NCBI GenBank assembly: GCA_010645155.1
Contig: CM021316.1
Location: 10,784,119-10,848,118 of the forward strand
Reading direction: 5' to 3'
Length of the DNA stretch: 64,000 nucleotides
Origin: Tigriopus japonicus
Taxonomy: Eukaryota; Arthropoda; Copepoda; Harpacticoida; Harpacticidae
The notes below the pieces were generated by a model that was given only the letters and a program-made list of their open reading frames with translations, was not told where the DNA came from and ran no database searches. Position numbers and translations under genes: made by a program. Within the stretch, counting starts at the first letter, position 1. Every line of letters starts with the position of its first letter. Shown in pieces: positions 1-11,200 of the stretch.

Positions 1-2605
1 ACATTTTCAACTCATTGAAATATTACAAAGTAAAATAATATAGTTGGACGAGTTAAAAAAAAATACCTTCCTTGGTTTCGGACGACAAATCCGACAAACA
101 CTTTTGTCTCAGAAATATGCATGTATGTATAATATCGATACAACCATTTATTGTCTTTAATTGTGCAACTCTTCCTAAAGGCTCATAGCTTACGCTCAAA
201 ACTTGTTTAAAAGTGGCTGTACCCTTTTTTGAGTTTCAGTGACTTTTTATGTTTAGAGTCCACCTATTCTTTTTTGAAGAAACTTTCTTCAATGAATGTA
301 TACTTGGTTGGGAAAAGGTATTTCTATTTCAGGAAAAATCCTTTTGTCGAATGTCTTAAAATCCAGCTTTGACCGTACTGTACAGGGTGCGGCAGGAAAT
401 TTCTGACTAACTTTGAATCAAAAATATGAAGCAAGGTCCCCAATAAATTCAAATCCTTCAACCCTTTCAAATATGCACATGACCTGGCAAGAGAGAAAAA
501 CTTCCAAGAAGGCTTGCTTGCATTCATGGAAATAACATCCAAGTTCACCCTTTAAATGATGGGCAAAATGGCCAAATCCAGTGCACAAAACATTGATGGA
601 CTCAATCCTAACATCACAAAAAGATTGGCCATTCTATTGTAACTCCCACAGAGTTCCCAGAGAGGAGACGCTGGGGCAGACAGGCCTGTCTTTTTGCTGG
701 ACAATTTTCAGGCTCTAGCTGACCTTTGGTTGTGACGTTTTCCAAGCAGTTGTGCCCAAACAAGTTCGTTTGTCGGGTTGAAGTCATGGTCACTTGTTCC
801 GCCTTAAAATGCCCCAATCGTTCAGGGCCTGTCAAGAATAACTCGTCAGACCAGAGGCATGATTCTGCACGTTAACTTCACATTATTTAATCACAACATT
901 TCAAAACGAACACAACTTTGACATGAAGGGAAATTCGTTTGTTTGGGCACAACTTGGGTAGTAATCTGCGGAAATATCAAGTTTTAACGTGCAACCTTTG
1001 CGCTTCAACAGCTGTAACTCGTCCAACAAAAATTTCCGTACCTTACCTCCGTAAGAGTCCTTTAAGCGGAACATGCACCAAGGTATGAAGGAGAGAGTAA
1101 AAATAGTCCAATTGGAAGTTATTCTCAACACTTGCTTCTCTGTCAATTTTCTCTGTGTCCTTGTTTTATAGATAAGGAAGCATTAGCAACGGCAATGTGA
1201 GTGAGGGAAAAGTAATGAATCTTCCTGGTGCTGGAAACATATTTGACCGATATGTGTGGATACTAAAAATCACTAGAAGTCAAATCATGTTAGTGTAAGA
1301 AATCAAAAGACGCTGTAACTCAGATTTTTTGCTATTCAGGGGAACTGTGCAAAAGAAGAGTTGGGATAAATCGACGTTTATTGGACTTTATTTTGGTTGG
1401 TTTATTGGTCAAATCGCTTTCACAAAAAAGTAGCCAAGAAATGGAAGCTCAGGGACCCCAAACGAAAACTAGAAATGGTGGTTGATGTTAGAAAGATCCA
1501 TGAAAATCATAAAAATAACTACGCCCCTTTACATTGTAAAGAAAGAAGTCGTAGCTTTCACACAAACACCATGAAAATTCTTCATTTTTTATGTTTTGTC
1601 GCAAGTCAAAATGATAAAAATATAATCTAAAACACACTCAAATTACATAGCTTTGAAAAATGCATTTTCAATCATGTTCCATACAAACGTATGTGTTCCA
1701 TGCAAATTTTGTGAATTTTTTTAAGATTTGGAAAAATCGCTTTTGGTCCAAATTAAGCATGGTCCTTCGAGAAAATCACATTCACACGTCTGAAGACACG
1801 TCTGTTCAGTAGATTTCCTCAAATTTTAAGGTGTGTAACTTTCAATCTACGCCTGACTAAAATAAAAGTAGTAAAAAGTTGTTCCACTCGGTTTTCTGAG
1901 TCTGAAACATATAGCGTTTAAGAAATTCCATACAAACTTGACGTGATTTTTTCAGTAAAGTGGTCCAATATGGCATCATCATTGCTGTATCGGCATACCG
2001 AAGTTGTTAAATTTCATATGGCGCAAGACTAAATACTCTTGATCGGCATTTTGACATTATAAACATGTATATGTATTAAGTGCTGTTATACAAAATGTTG
2101 TAAAAGTAAAGGGCAGTTCAAGACAATTGGGTTTTGTAACACCCAAAATTTGAAATCTTTCTGTATATATACTATGATGTAAAACAACTTAAAACTTCGC
2201 CCACACATGCAAGAACATGCAAAATATAATGATATAAAAGGGCAACTTAATTTGTATTGTACAACTAATTTATAATAATGTTTATTGCGAGAATTTTTCT
2301 CATTGGATATTTTATTTATACATGGTTTTATACAATAATTGTATTGGAGTCATGGGGCCCATTCTGGGTTCTGGTACAAATTTATTAATTAATTTAGCAC
2401 TTAGGAAATTGAAAGAATTATCTAAGGAATTCTTCTTTACGTAACTTCGTAAAATTTTGTTCAAATTTCAAACTTTCAGAACGAGAATGAGCAACTCTTT
2501 TTAACTTTAAAAACTTTGAAATTTCCCGGGGCGACAGAAAATCAATTTAAAGTAAGAATAGCGTTTGGGTGTTTTTTTTTTCTCTTTGTGGTTCTTTTTG
2601 TGGTC
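1..2605. other. AT-rich non-coding stretch, no gene recognised
   Basis: Only short, unrecognisable open frames occur here. There is a 16-bp perfect inverted repeat (748-763 against 939-954) and a motif GTACAGGGTG near 370 that recurs at about 21520. Either may be transposon debris, but no complete element with target duplication was found. The stretch ends in a T-run just before the retrotransposon. Confidence 0.5.
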
Positions 2606-2609
2606 CTAA

Positions 2610-3818
2610 GTGACAGTATCCACTTCGAATAAGAAGATCTTGATCGGTGAAGGCCCTGTGGTGATGCGGGTGAACATCAGACCCGGTGTGGTGGATGGGA
2701 TGGCCACTAAATTCCGATGCTCTCGAGAAATTCTTCTTCGAAATCGCTTTTCAAAGAATTCAGCTGACGCGGACCAATTCGTGAAGCAGTTGCGGGAAGA
2801 TTTGAAAAGAGTGGATTTACAAAATATCCGCCGAAATAAAAGAGGAGGCACCAAGAAGCTCTCCATCATGCATGTTAATGCGCACGGGAGAGCTAACTTG
2901 ACCCGATCTTGTGATGACCGATTTTTAAGGAAACATGGAGTAACATTCCTCACAGAGACATGGATTACTCAAGCGAAATACGACGCTTGTTTCCCTGACA
3001 AAACTTCTTTCGTTCAACATGCAATATCCACCGGTGGTAGGGGACGCCCTTCCGGAGGCCTCGAGGCCGTTGTGACTAGTTCGTTGGAACCGACATGGCT
3101 GTATCAATCGGACGCCTTGATTGCAATTGTGGTTAAAGGCATTACGCTTGTGGGATGTTATTTCAAACCTTCTCTTGATATGGATGATATAACCTCAGAT
3201 CTGACACAACTACTTAATAAGGTTTCAGAAAGAGATAAGATTGTCCTCATCGGAGATTTCAACTTGAAACCATCCTCTAAAGAATTTAGTGAACTCATTA
3301 CATTCTTAGAGCAATTTGACATTCACATACAATCAGACGTAAACCTGGCCACATTTGTTCATTCCTTTGGAAGCTCTTGTCTGGATCATGTGTTCGTCTC
3401 TGAGGGTGTGGAGGTGGAGGGGACGTATGTTCATGACATGGCGGTCTCAGACCATAAACCGATCAGTGTGGTGATTCGCATACCTTGTAAGAGTGTGGCT
3501 TTGAGTCAGATGAACCAATTCAACTACGTCGATCTGGACACAATCGCACAGAGACTTAGAAAAAAAGATAATCAAGACATACTGTATCAGCATCAACGTT
3601 ATCGGAATTATTTACCCCGGTTCGAATGCAAAAGAAAAAGACAAAAAGAAGCACAAACAAATTTGTATGGACGCCACTTCTTTTGGATCTGCACAAACGG
3701 ACTATCTCACTCCTTAAAGAACTTCGGAAGGGAAAACCCGTTTATCGTACCTACTCAGGAACCACTGTACGTCAGGACGAATTTCAAAAATACACACTGG
3801 GTCCGATCATTGTACTAA
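2610..3818 (+). pseudogene. LINE ORF2, 5' part: EEP (AP-like) endonuclease domain
   Basis: This frame encodes the endonuclease that nicks target DNA for target-primed reverse transcription. Counting from the GTG at 2610, I see an N90 motif (MHVNAHG), the catalytic glutamate in TETW (E116), GDFN (D216, N218), LDH (259-260) and SDHKP (D281, H282). These are the EEP-family active-site residues in the right order and spacing. A TAA stop lies directly upstream, and the first ATG is residue 19. The endonuclease frame is intact to about residue 300. The true protein then continues in another frame, where 3578-3790 reads as the usual linker before the reverse transcriptase. The last ~80 residues of this frame are therefore out-of-frame translation. 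The clade cannot be fixed by eye. Confidence 0.88.
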
Positions 3819-3897
3819 AATGTGAGGTTTTTGCAACAAATGTATTGTTCCGTTGAATTTTCATTGTACTAATCGGACCCAGTGTGTATTTTGAAAG
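3782..3897. repeat. ~115-bp fold-back (inverted-repeat) insertion inside the LINE
   Basis: The arm at 3782-3806 is mirrored at 3872-3896, with a core of TACACACTGGGTCCGAT and one A-run length difference. The 12-mer TCATTGTACTAA is also repeated directly (3807-3818 and 3861-3872). It separates the linker frame from the reverse transcriptase frame, so it arrived after the LINE was coding. It could be a tiny TIR element or a templated-repair scar. I cannot define a clean target duplication. Confidence 0.65.
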
Positions 3898-3900
3898 TAA

Positions 3901-5796
3901 TCCTGGCTTGAGCCATCCTTGACCTACTCAATAGCCCGATCAGCATATCATAAAGCACTTCGGAAAGCCGAACTAGACTCAAAAATTGGGGAAGTGGAAG
4001 CTTTCTTAGAAGAATCCAAAAAAGGAGACATGAAAACCTTGTACAAAAAAGCCCGGAAGAACAATCAGGGCTCACCCGTCTGTCTCGGATCCTTCCTCCC
4101 TCATTGCATCACAATTTATCAAAAGAATGGGATTCCTACATTTCCCTTACTTCCGGTGGCAGTGTTTCTTGATGATCCAGCGCTACGACCAGTTTCGGAA
4201 GAGGAGGTTGGGCTTGCGTTGGGCAATCAGGAAAGCAGAGCATGTGGCCTTCATGGGTTTTCACCATGGCACCTCAAATGTTTGTCCCAGGACTTGGTGA
4301 CAATTCTGCCCCGCATCTTCACCGAATGCCTTGAATCATCGTCTCTTCCACAAGTCTGGCAAAACTCAACTTTATTTTTCATTTGGAAAAAAGGTGCCAG
4401 AAATGATCCAGATAATTATAGATCGATTTCCATTCAAGATCCTTTCATGAAGACCTTCTCTTCAATCATAAAAAATCGACTACTGGAAATCGTAGACAAT
4501 GGAAATCTGTTCCCCGAACAACAGTTCGGCTTCACAAAAGGAAAAGGCACGCTGGGAGCCACAACCCTTTTCAGAGAAGTTGCCTCTCAAAGATTGAAGA
4601 TGAAGAAAAGAACGTATGCGGCCTTTATTGATTTACGAAAAGCATTCGACTTTATTGACAGGTCGAAGCTTGTCGTCAAACTGTTAGGTTTGGGAGTCCC
4701 GCTTCGATTTGTGCTCCTGATTTTCAACATGCTTCAGAATGTCAATATGTACGTACGATCGGGGAAAAGGGTATCAAGAAGCTTCTCCACAAATAACGGC
4801 GTTCTTCAAGGAGACCCCTGCTCCCCCATTCTCTTCAATCTTTTCACACATGATTTGCCAAGCTCTCTATCGCACACGGGGGTGCACATTGATCGGAAGA
4901 GAGTACATCTCATCATGTATGCAGACGACATCTGCTTATTAGCAGAAACGCAAGATGACTTACAACAGGCCTTGAATGACCTCAAACTGTATTGTGATAA
5001 AAATGACTTGAAAGTTAACACTTTGAAATCAAAAGTGTTGGTGTTTCACAAAGGCAGGCTCCCGAAATGCTCGTGGAGTTTTGACAACAATCCTCTCGAC
5101 AGAGTCAACGAATTTTGTTACCTTGGGATAACATTCTCATCACAACTTGTCTTCTCGGCACATCTACGGGAAATCAATATGAAAGCACGTGCTCGGATTG
5201 GCTTTCTATTTCCACGCCTTGAGCTTCATCGACTTCCCTTCCACATTTTACTGAGGGTCTTTCAAACATATATTCTGCCCATCTACGAGTATGCCCTACC
5301 TGTATGGATCAGCTGCCCAGTCTCCAAGAACACCTGGGATGCCGTCAACGCAACACTAACAAAATGTCTAAAAAGATATTTAGGCCTTCCTTTCTCCTCA
5401 AATAATGCCATAGTTCATTTCCTCACATCGACGACATCCCTCGAAATCTGGCTGAAGCAAATTGCCTTGGAACGCATCAATTCCGTAACACTGGGCTCTA
5501 ATTTTGAGGCAGTTCAGCTCACCCTTTTCAACGACCTTCCCAAACCGCCTTCGATCACTCTTTTTTCTGATATTCCTTCATACTTCTGGCGAAGCCGCGT
5601 TCTTCCTCTGATTTCAGTGTACCCGAGGCACCGAAGGCTAATATTTCGGGAAATACTTGACGCTGAACACCATGTTAATTGCAGTAGGAAAGAATTCCAT
5701 CCCACTCCTTCTGATGATTGCATATGTTTGATCTGTGGTGATTTGGCACATCCATACCATACGCTTTATTTTTGTAACGTTTCGAAACCATGTTGA
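3901..5796 (+). pseudogene. LINE ORF2, 3' part: reverse transcriptase and C-terminal zinc knuckle
   Basis: This is the reverse transcriptase half of the retrotransposon, open for about 630 codons. The frame is open from 3901, after a TAA, and has no ATG of its own at the start, as expected for a fragment cut off from its N-terminus. Counting from the TTG at 3919, I see NYRSIS (167-172), the first catalytic Asp in FIDLRKAFD (D238), GVLQGDPCSP (about 294-303) and the YADD box (334-337). The C-terminus carries CLIC-x4-H-x2-H-x4-C (about 603-619), the Cys/His motif common in Jockey/I-type ORF2 proteins. No internal stop occurs, so the RT half is well preserved even though the element as a whole is broken. 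Confidence 0.9.
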
Positions 5797-5800
5797 TGAT

Positions 5801-6332
5801 AAAAGACATCGCAATAAATGAGTAATAATAAACGTCATGAAACAGTTAATTAGGGAACGTATGAAAAAAAAACTTTCGGTGCGCAAATGTTGAAAACGTA
5901 TTCACTCACCCTCACTTTCACAATTTGGAATCTCTAAAAGCAAAAAGTTGTATGATTTTGCCGAACGCGTAGTACAATTGTGTTTCTTTATGCCTCTTAA
6001 AATAAATGGCTTTTTAGTGATATATTTTAGTCACGCTGAAACATGCACGTTTGAGGACAAACGAAAACGTGGTTGTTCACAAGTCATTGAAGATACCGGT
6101 TTACTTATTTCTGCTCCCTTTTGGAAACACTAAAGCTCTATGGTCAATTCATTGACCACTTCCACCAAACTGTGATAAAAAACTCCTTGAAAAAAAGCAA
6201 TCTATCCAGTGGCGGATTTGGATCATTTTTGTCTTTGATTATCCGCTCTAGTTTGCTAGTCGTGTCCCACAGGAAATTTTATGTACATTATTCTGTTCAA
6301 AATATTAGTGATGTGACTTGGGCAAGTAATGA
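5801..6332. other. Non-coding gap between LINE and hAT-like element
   Basis: Two short overlapping open frames (5948-6133 and 6121-6420) have no recognisable domain and the second runs into the next transposon. I see no other feature. Confidence 0.5.
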
Positions 6333-6340
6333 GTCATCAC

Positions 6341-7367
6341 TAAGGATGTCATTCTATGGCACAAAAAATTGGCCTAAATTGCGCAAAAAATTGCACAAAA
6401 AACGGCAAAAATTGCACTGAAAATTGCACAAAACCTTCATTCTGGGAAACCTTTTTGAATGGTCTTAAATGGGGCTTGCAAAGTTTATTTGCTTTTACAT
6501 CTCAACAATGAGGTGTTCCATTGAATTCTGGGAAACCATCTATGAACAAAGGCAGATGGGTGCTTGTTTGTAAGCAAAATGATTTTTTGTTGTTTAGCTT
6601 TTTTAAGAATCTCTCGTTACACAACCCTTTGAACGTTTCACACGAGTTTAGATGGCGTTAGGAGTAAATTATGCCTTTTGACTCGAATTATTCAGGGCTT
6701 GAAAATTTGATATTGAAGCCAAATACGAATGCATAAGTATCAACTACTGCAAGATTTCAATCTGATTTTCAATTTGTTCAATCATTTTTGCGCGCGCTAA
6801 TTCGTTGTGACTGCCAATTCACGTAAAACTGTACATTTGTCGCTTCTGCGAAAAATCTCTTCGTTAATTGAGAATATTCAAAAAGTGACCCTGTTATTGA
6901 AGACTTCAAGCCTGGAGTGCCATCAAGATCAATGGCATTGGTGGCAGTCCTGAAGGATTGAACAGATTGAAATCAAATTAAATCCATCACTAGTATCAAC
7001 TTGAGGCAAACTTTAATGACTCAGTGAAAAGTTTTAACTCCAAGATAACTCGGAATACACTTCCCAATGTGCTGCCATCAAACTGCGGTCAGATATATTT
7101 ATCATCATTCAATGTAAGGACTGTAAAAGCCCATAAAGTTGTCGTCTGCTTCCCTATACCACTGAAATATTTGGCCCAATTTTAGCCGCATAGAATAATT
7201 CTTGTACTCAAAACCATTTTTTGCACAGATTGAACAGGTTTCTGGCGGAAGTCTCGGGAAAATGCATGAAAATTGCTAAAAATTGCACAAAACTTGAAAA
7301 ATTGCAAAAAATGGAAATAAACGGGAAAATTGCCAAAAGTTGCATTTACTAGAGAACGACATCCCTA
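6341..7367. mobile_element. hAT-like non-autonomous DNA transposon, 1027 bp
   Basis: The element is flanked by a perfect 8-bp duplication, GTCATCAC (6333-6340 and 7368-7375). Its ends are imperfect inverted repeats: TAAGGATGTCATTCTATGG on the left, against TAGGGATGTCGTTCTCTAG read inward from the right (15 of 19 match). An 8-bp duplication with short TIRs is typical of the hAT superfamily. Just inside both ends lie several copies of an ATTGCACAAAA-like motif in the same orientation, reminiscent of the subterminal transposase-binding repeats of hAT elements. No transposase frame is present inside, so it is an internally deleted or unrelated-core derivative. Confidence 0.8.
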
Positions 7368-7375
7368 GTCATCAC

Positions 7376-7973
7376 AGACACCCAAGCACAAGTTGTTGAC
7401 AAGCATTACTGGGGCAATACACTTGCCAAGCTCAAGGAACATTGGAAGATGCAATTGCCGGCACTTGCTCTTAGAAGAGTAAAAATACTTGCAGTGTGAC
7501 TAAGAAGAAAAAAATGTCAAGTTGCATTTGCAATGATCTTTTGACCTTAATAATTTAGCAATAAACAGTGGAAGTGATACAATTTTTTTTTTTAATTTGG
7601 ATAGCATTTGTAAAACCATGTCTTTTTTAGTTTCGGTTCTAGGCCACACATGAATGCATTTTTGAGGCTAATCAAGACCGAGATTTAGAAGTCAAACTTC
7701 CAGACAGAGTGGCCGGCATGAAAAAGTAAGATGCCAAATGGCTGAGAAAATGGAAAAAATAACAATAGCTATTAGCTAAATAAATTATGAAAAAATCGTT
7801 TAGAAAATAAAGGAAAAATTTCCCGAACATCCCGTATTGGGGACAGCTTTTGAATAGGACAATCCCAGTTACCAACCCTGGTAAAACTGAAATAAATCAA
7901 AATTGTTAATGATTCATTGGCATAACAAAAGTGTCATTATTATCAAAAGTACGTCAAATCAGGGATTGATTTA
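7376..7973. other. Non-coding gap
   Basis: AT-rich sequence with a T-run near 7583-7594. I recognise no gene or repeat here. Confidence 0.5.
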
Positions 7974-8226
7974 GGGAGGAGACGTGGTGTCGTGGTTAGC
8001 GCAGTTTCCTATAGTGAGAGAGGTCCCAGGTTCGATTCTCCTCCCTGACCTTTCTAAAGGAAACTTTTAGACGTTAATCCACACCCACAGACGGAGAACC
8101 ATTCTGATACCGGACATGAGATTGCCTATCGGAACAATTTGGACGATGTGATGGCTGGCTTCGCTAGCCGGGCGAGGCTCAACCCTCCGACCCTAGCACC
8201 AACAATGCAAAAAGAAAAAAAAAAAA
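7974..8226 (+). mobile_element. tRNA-derived SINE with A-rich tail
   Basis: A tRNA-like head carries an A-box-like TGGTTAGCGCAG (7993-8004) and a B box GGTTCGATTCTC (8029-8040), the internal RNA polymerase III promoter pair. GGGAGGAG at 7974-7981 pairs perfectly with CTCCTCCC at 8038-8045, like a tRNA acceptor stem. However, the T-arm stem next to the B-box loop does not pair, so this is not a working tRNA. A ~160-bp tRNA-unrelated body follows, including a GC-rich GGCTGGC...GCTAGCC hairpin near 8150-8170. It ends in an A-rich tail (about 8211-8226). I could not find the target duplication, so the exact ends are approximate. Confidence 0.72.
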
Positions 8227-11200
8227 TCATGTCCACGTAATAAAAGAAGTCAAGGCAAATTCATCCCGAGATCCTGTTTGAGAATGCTTTTTTTCGAAGT
8301 TTTTTTCATGTCTGGATGAGCTTTTTCCCGAAGACTAATTCTATTTGAATGCCTTTGCACAAAATTGGATGAAATGGATCTAAATTGGCTTTTAACAGCA
8401 ATAATCAATACCTTATTGCTTTCAGCTCCATTAGTATTGCGCAAACTTGCCATTCCTGATCTGTATTTGGAACGTTTTTGGACCCATTCAATCTGTTTCC
8501 AATAAGTACAGGACATTTAACAAGAGAAAAAAAATCATTTGATCAAGTTGAGTACTATCTACCTAGCTACTACTACAGAGTAGTACATATGAAGCCCACA
8601 GACAATGGTGAAGTTAAGGAAAAGATTTGGCCGAAAGAATAAGATGGAACACCTCGAGAATCAAAAGCTAGGCAAATTCATCTGTCATCATCAAAAAACT
8701 TTTTTTTTCTTCCCCAAAGTTTCATATTTCTTATTTGAACCCCCGAAAAAAAGTGTGAGGGCCCGAAAAGTTGGAAAGTGAAGTAGAGAAAAGAAGAAGA
8801 AGAAGCAGCAAAAGAGGAAAGACAGAAGGAAGAAAAGTAGAACGTATTTGAAAGTTAAGGCCATTGCAAAACTCTGTTTCATTTCGGGTGCCTTTGAAAC
8901 TTGAACAAGAGGATCCCACCTTTTGCCGACCTAGTTAGCACTTTTTGAATGACTTGGGTTCCGTGAGATCACCATGACATTGCATTCTGAGACATCAGTC
9001 ATCCTGAGTAACTGAAAAAGAAGCCGCTTTGTATCCAACATCGTTTCTAAAGACCTTCGCTACCACACGTACAGCAAAAGCCAGACCTCGTGTTACTTTG
9101 AATCCAAAGTATCCAGCTTTTCTTCGCTACATTAACTCAATGTACGATTAAGAATATGATATCGTCTCATTTTCTAGCAAATTGCTTTCACCACAACACC
9201 AAGAAGAAACCATGACCAACCACCAACAAACCATCTAGTCACCCAAGTGCCATGAACCAAGCCCGACCACCATACCACCACAACGACAACAGAAGCCATG
9301 ATAGCTGCAATGCAGTTTGATGGAGGACTGACAGAACACAAGTTTTGCGTCTGATCAGGGACCTCGACACGCTCTGGACGGAAAGCCAGTCATGGATTTA
9401 CAAGAATGGGATAATTATTCTCAGGATAGCCCTCCACTAGGCTCCAATGTGCCCGGGAGATCAGTCATAAGAATCTAGAGTGTCGAGCTTTGGGATCAAT
9501 GATTCATTCGGCGAGTGGAACACCCGGTCCAAAATGGCCTAATTCGAAATGGCTCACAAGGCTGAGATAGTAATTAATCAGGTCTGTGAGAAATGCAATT
9601 AATTTTCAGAGCATGCCACGTTTCTTCAGATGATAAATAGCTTGGCACACGAGGTTAAATTATTCCATCTATTCTCCCCTTGGGATTTGTGAAACTCAAG
9701 TCCAGAAAGAAAGAGAGAGCAAACTAGTGGAAACAAGTAAGTCATCAATGGCACAAACCATTGAAAAGAGGAACACATTGTCGGTGGAGAAGCAAAGAAG
9801 AGAAAAGATCCCCAGATCCATTTTCCTAATCATAATTTCTGCGAACAATATCAATCAATCCAGGGGTTCTTGATCATTCCAAGGATTCTACTCACAACAC
9901 CGACAGATCATCAACCAACAATCAACCACCCCCCTGGGCGACCTCAATGGTTTGCCTGTATACTGGTGATGGATTTGACCTGAAAATACCACTTTGTCAC
10001 CCGCTTGGTTTACCAGACTTGAGTCTTCTGAGAGCTTCCGTCTTGGTCCATAGTGCTTCATGAAAGGTTATACTGTAACGTCGTAATCTAAAGATATCCA
10101 GCCTGAACATTATTGTGTGCAGAGGTTTCACTAAGAAAAAGACCATAGAGCAAGGCCACCAAAGACAGACCACCAGACAGACAAAGCAACTCCTTCTAGC
10201 GTTCCATCAAGATTGAACCAGAGCACGCTTTTCATATTTTTCCAATGTTTCCAAAACTTTCCCCAAAGCAAAGGAAATCCGCCGCAGGAAACGCAACCTT
10301 GGTAAACATTAGAGTGGCCAAGCTCACCCTACCTCAACCCAAACCTCTCCTTTTCTTATTACAAACACTATCTAGACAAGGATGACTCAATAAACAATAT
10401 ATCATTGGAATGCCACTTAAGGTATGATAAAAGCATTGGAAATTCAGCGGAACATTTTTTTGAGTGGCACAAACCTCTCACTAGACTACTATGACATGAC
10501 GTAAGCTGTATTTCTGAGATTCGTCCTCAAGTGCAATGGTCCTTCATCTAGATAACCAATATTCAGGTGAATATCTCCCCTTTTCACCCTTTTTCAAAAT
10601 TGAATCTATCAACTGATCTAGAAATACTTTCAAAGTAGTTGAGTTCTGCTTGCTGCTGCCCAGTTTCGTTGACATGGTCTTTCAAAGAGTTGATGAGCAT
10701 GTCACCACCGAGATTGATATCCTCTTTGGGCGATAACCCATGAGTGAAGCGCACAAGCACAATGGTCGTGGGATCCTCTTTCATCCTTGCACTAGGGACG
10801 CTTCTCCTGAGGGTCCCGCTACTATTGACTGACTTGGATCAACATTTGATATGGAAATGTTCCCTGACAACCTATTGGGCCATGAACTCGAGAGAAGCGT
10901 GATCAGATTGATAGTTGTCAGTAGGGTATGTAAAGGAAGTTTTTATTTACGCATTTACAACGTACAAGTGCTTGAGGAGTCCACCAGAGCGTCGTCAAAG
11001 TACACTGATCTCGGTGCTGATTGACCCAAAAGGCTTAGGCATCTTTCTGCAATTCAAGCCCTTTTTGGCAAAGGGGTAAAGGAGATCACTTGGGTTTTTG
11101 GATGGCACACGCCGATTACCATGAAATTACACGATGTCTAAGTCGGTGGAAACTGGTTCCTTTACGCGGGGTTGGCCAGTTCCAGGAATTAAAGGGACCA

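Larger units (their letters stand above)
2608..5800 (+). mobile_element. Defective non-LTR retrotransposon (LINE; EEP endonuclease + reverse transcriptase)
   Basis: One element can be followed in order: an AP-like EEP endonuclease, a linker, a reverse transcriptase and a C-terminal Cys/His knuckle. This is the ORF2 layout of the Jockey/I/R1-type LINE groups. No ORF1 (gag-like) frame is visible upstream, so the copy is either 5'-truncated or from a lineage without a recognisable ORF1. The reading frame is broken at least twice: a frameshift around 3558-3600, probably at the A-run near 3558-3565, and a fold-back insertion at about 3782-3897. The copy is therefore dead. The 3' end is uncertain. 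The coding part stops at 5796 and is followed by AT-rich sequence with TAA/ATAA-like motifs. I found no clear target-site duplication. Confidence 0.9.

Noticed and set aside
784..870. Short frame starting MVTCSALKCPNR on the plus strand, resembling the start of a THAP zinc finger
   Set aside because: It stops after about 29 codons. The downstream THAP signature residues are not found nearby, so the Cys spacing alone is not enough.
7974..8050. Possible functional tRNA gene
   Set aside because: A and B boxes are present but the T-arm stem does not pair and a SINE body with an A-tail follows, so it is a tRNA-derived SINE head.
10584..10784. 66-codon minus-strand frame with ordinary amino-acid composition
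   Set aside because: Could be an exon of an unknown gene, but I recognise no family and see no convincing flanking exons.
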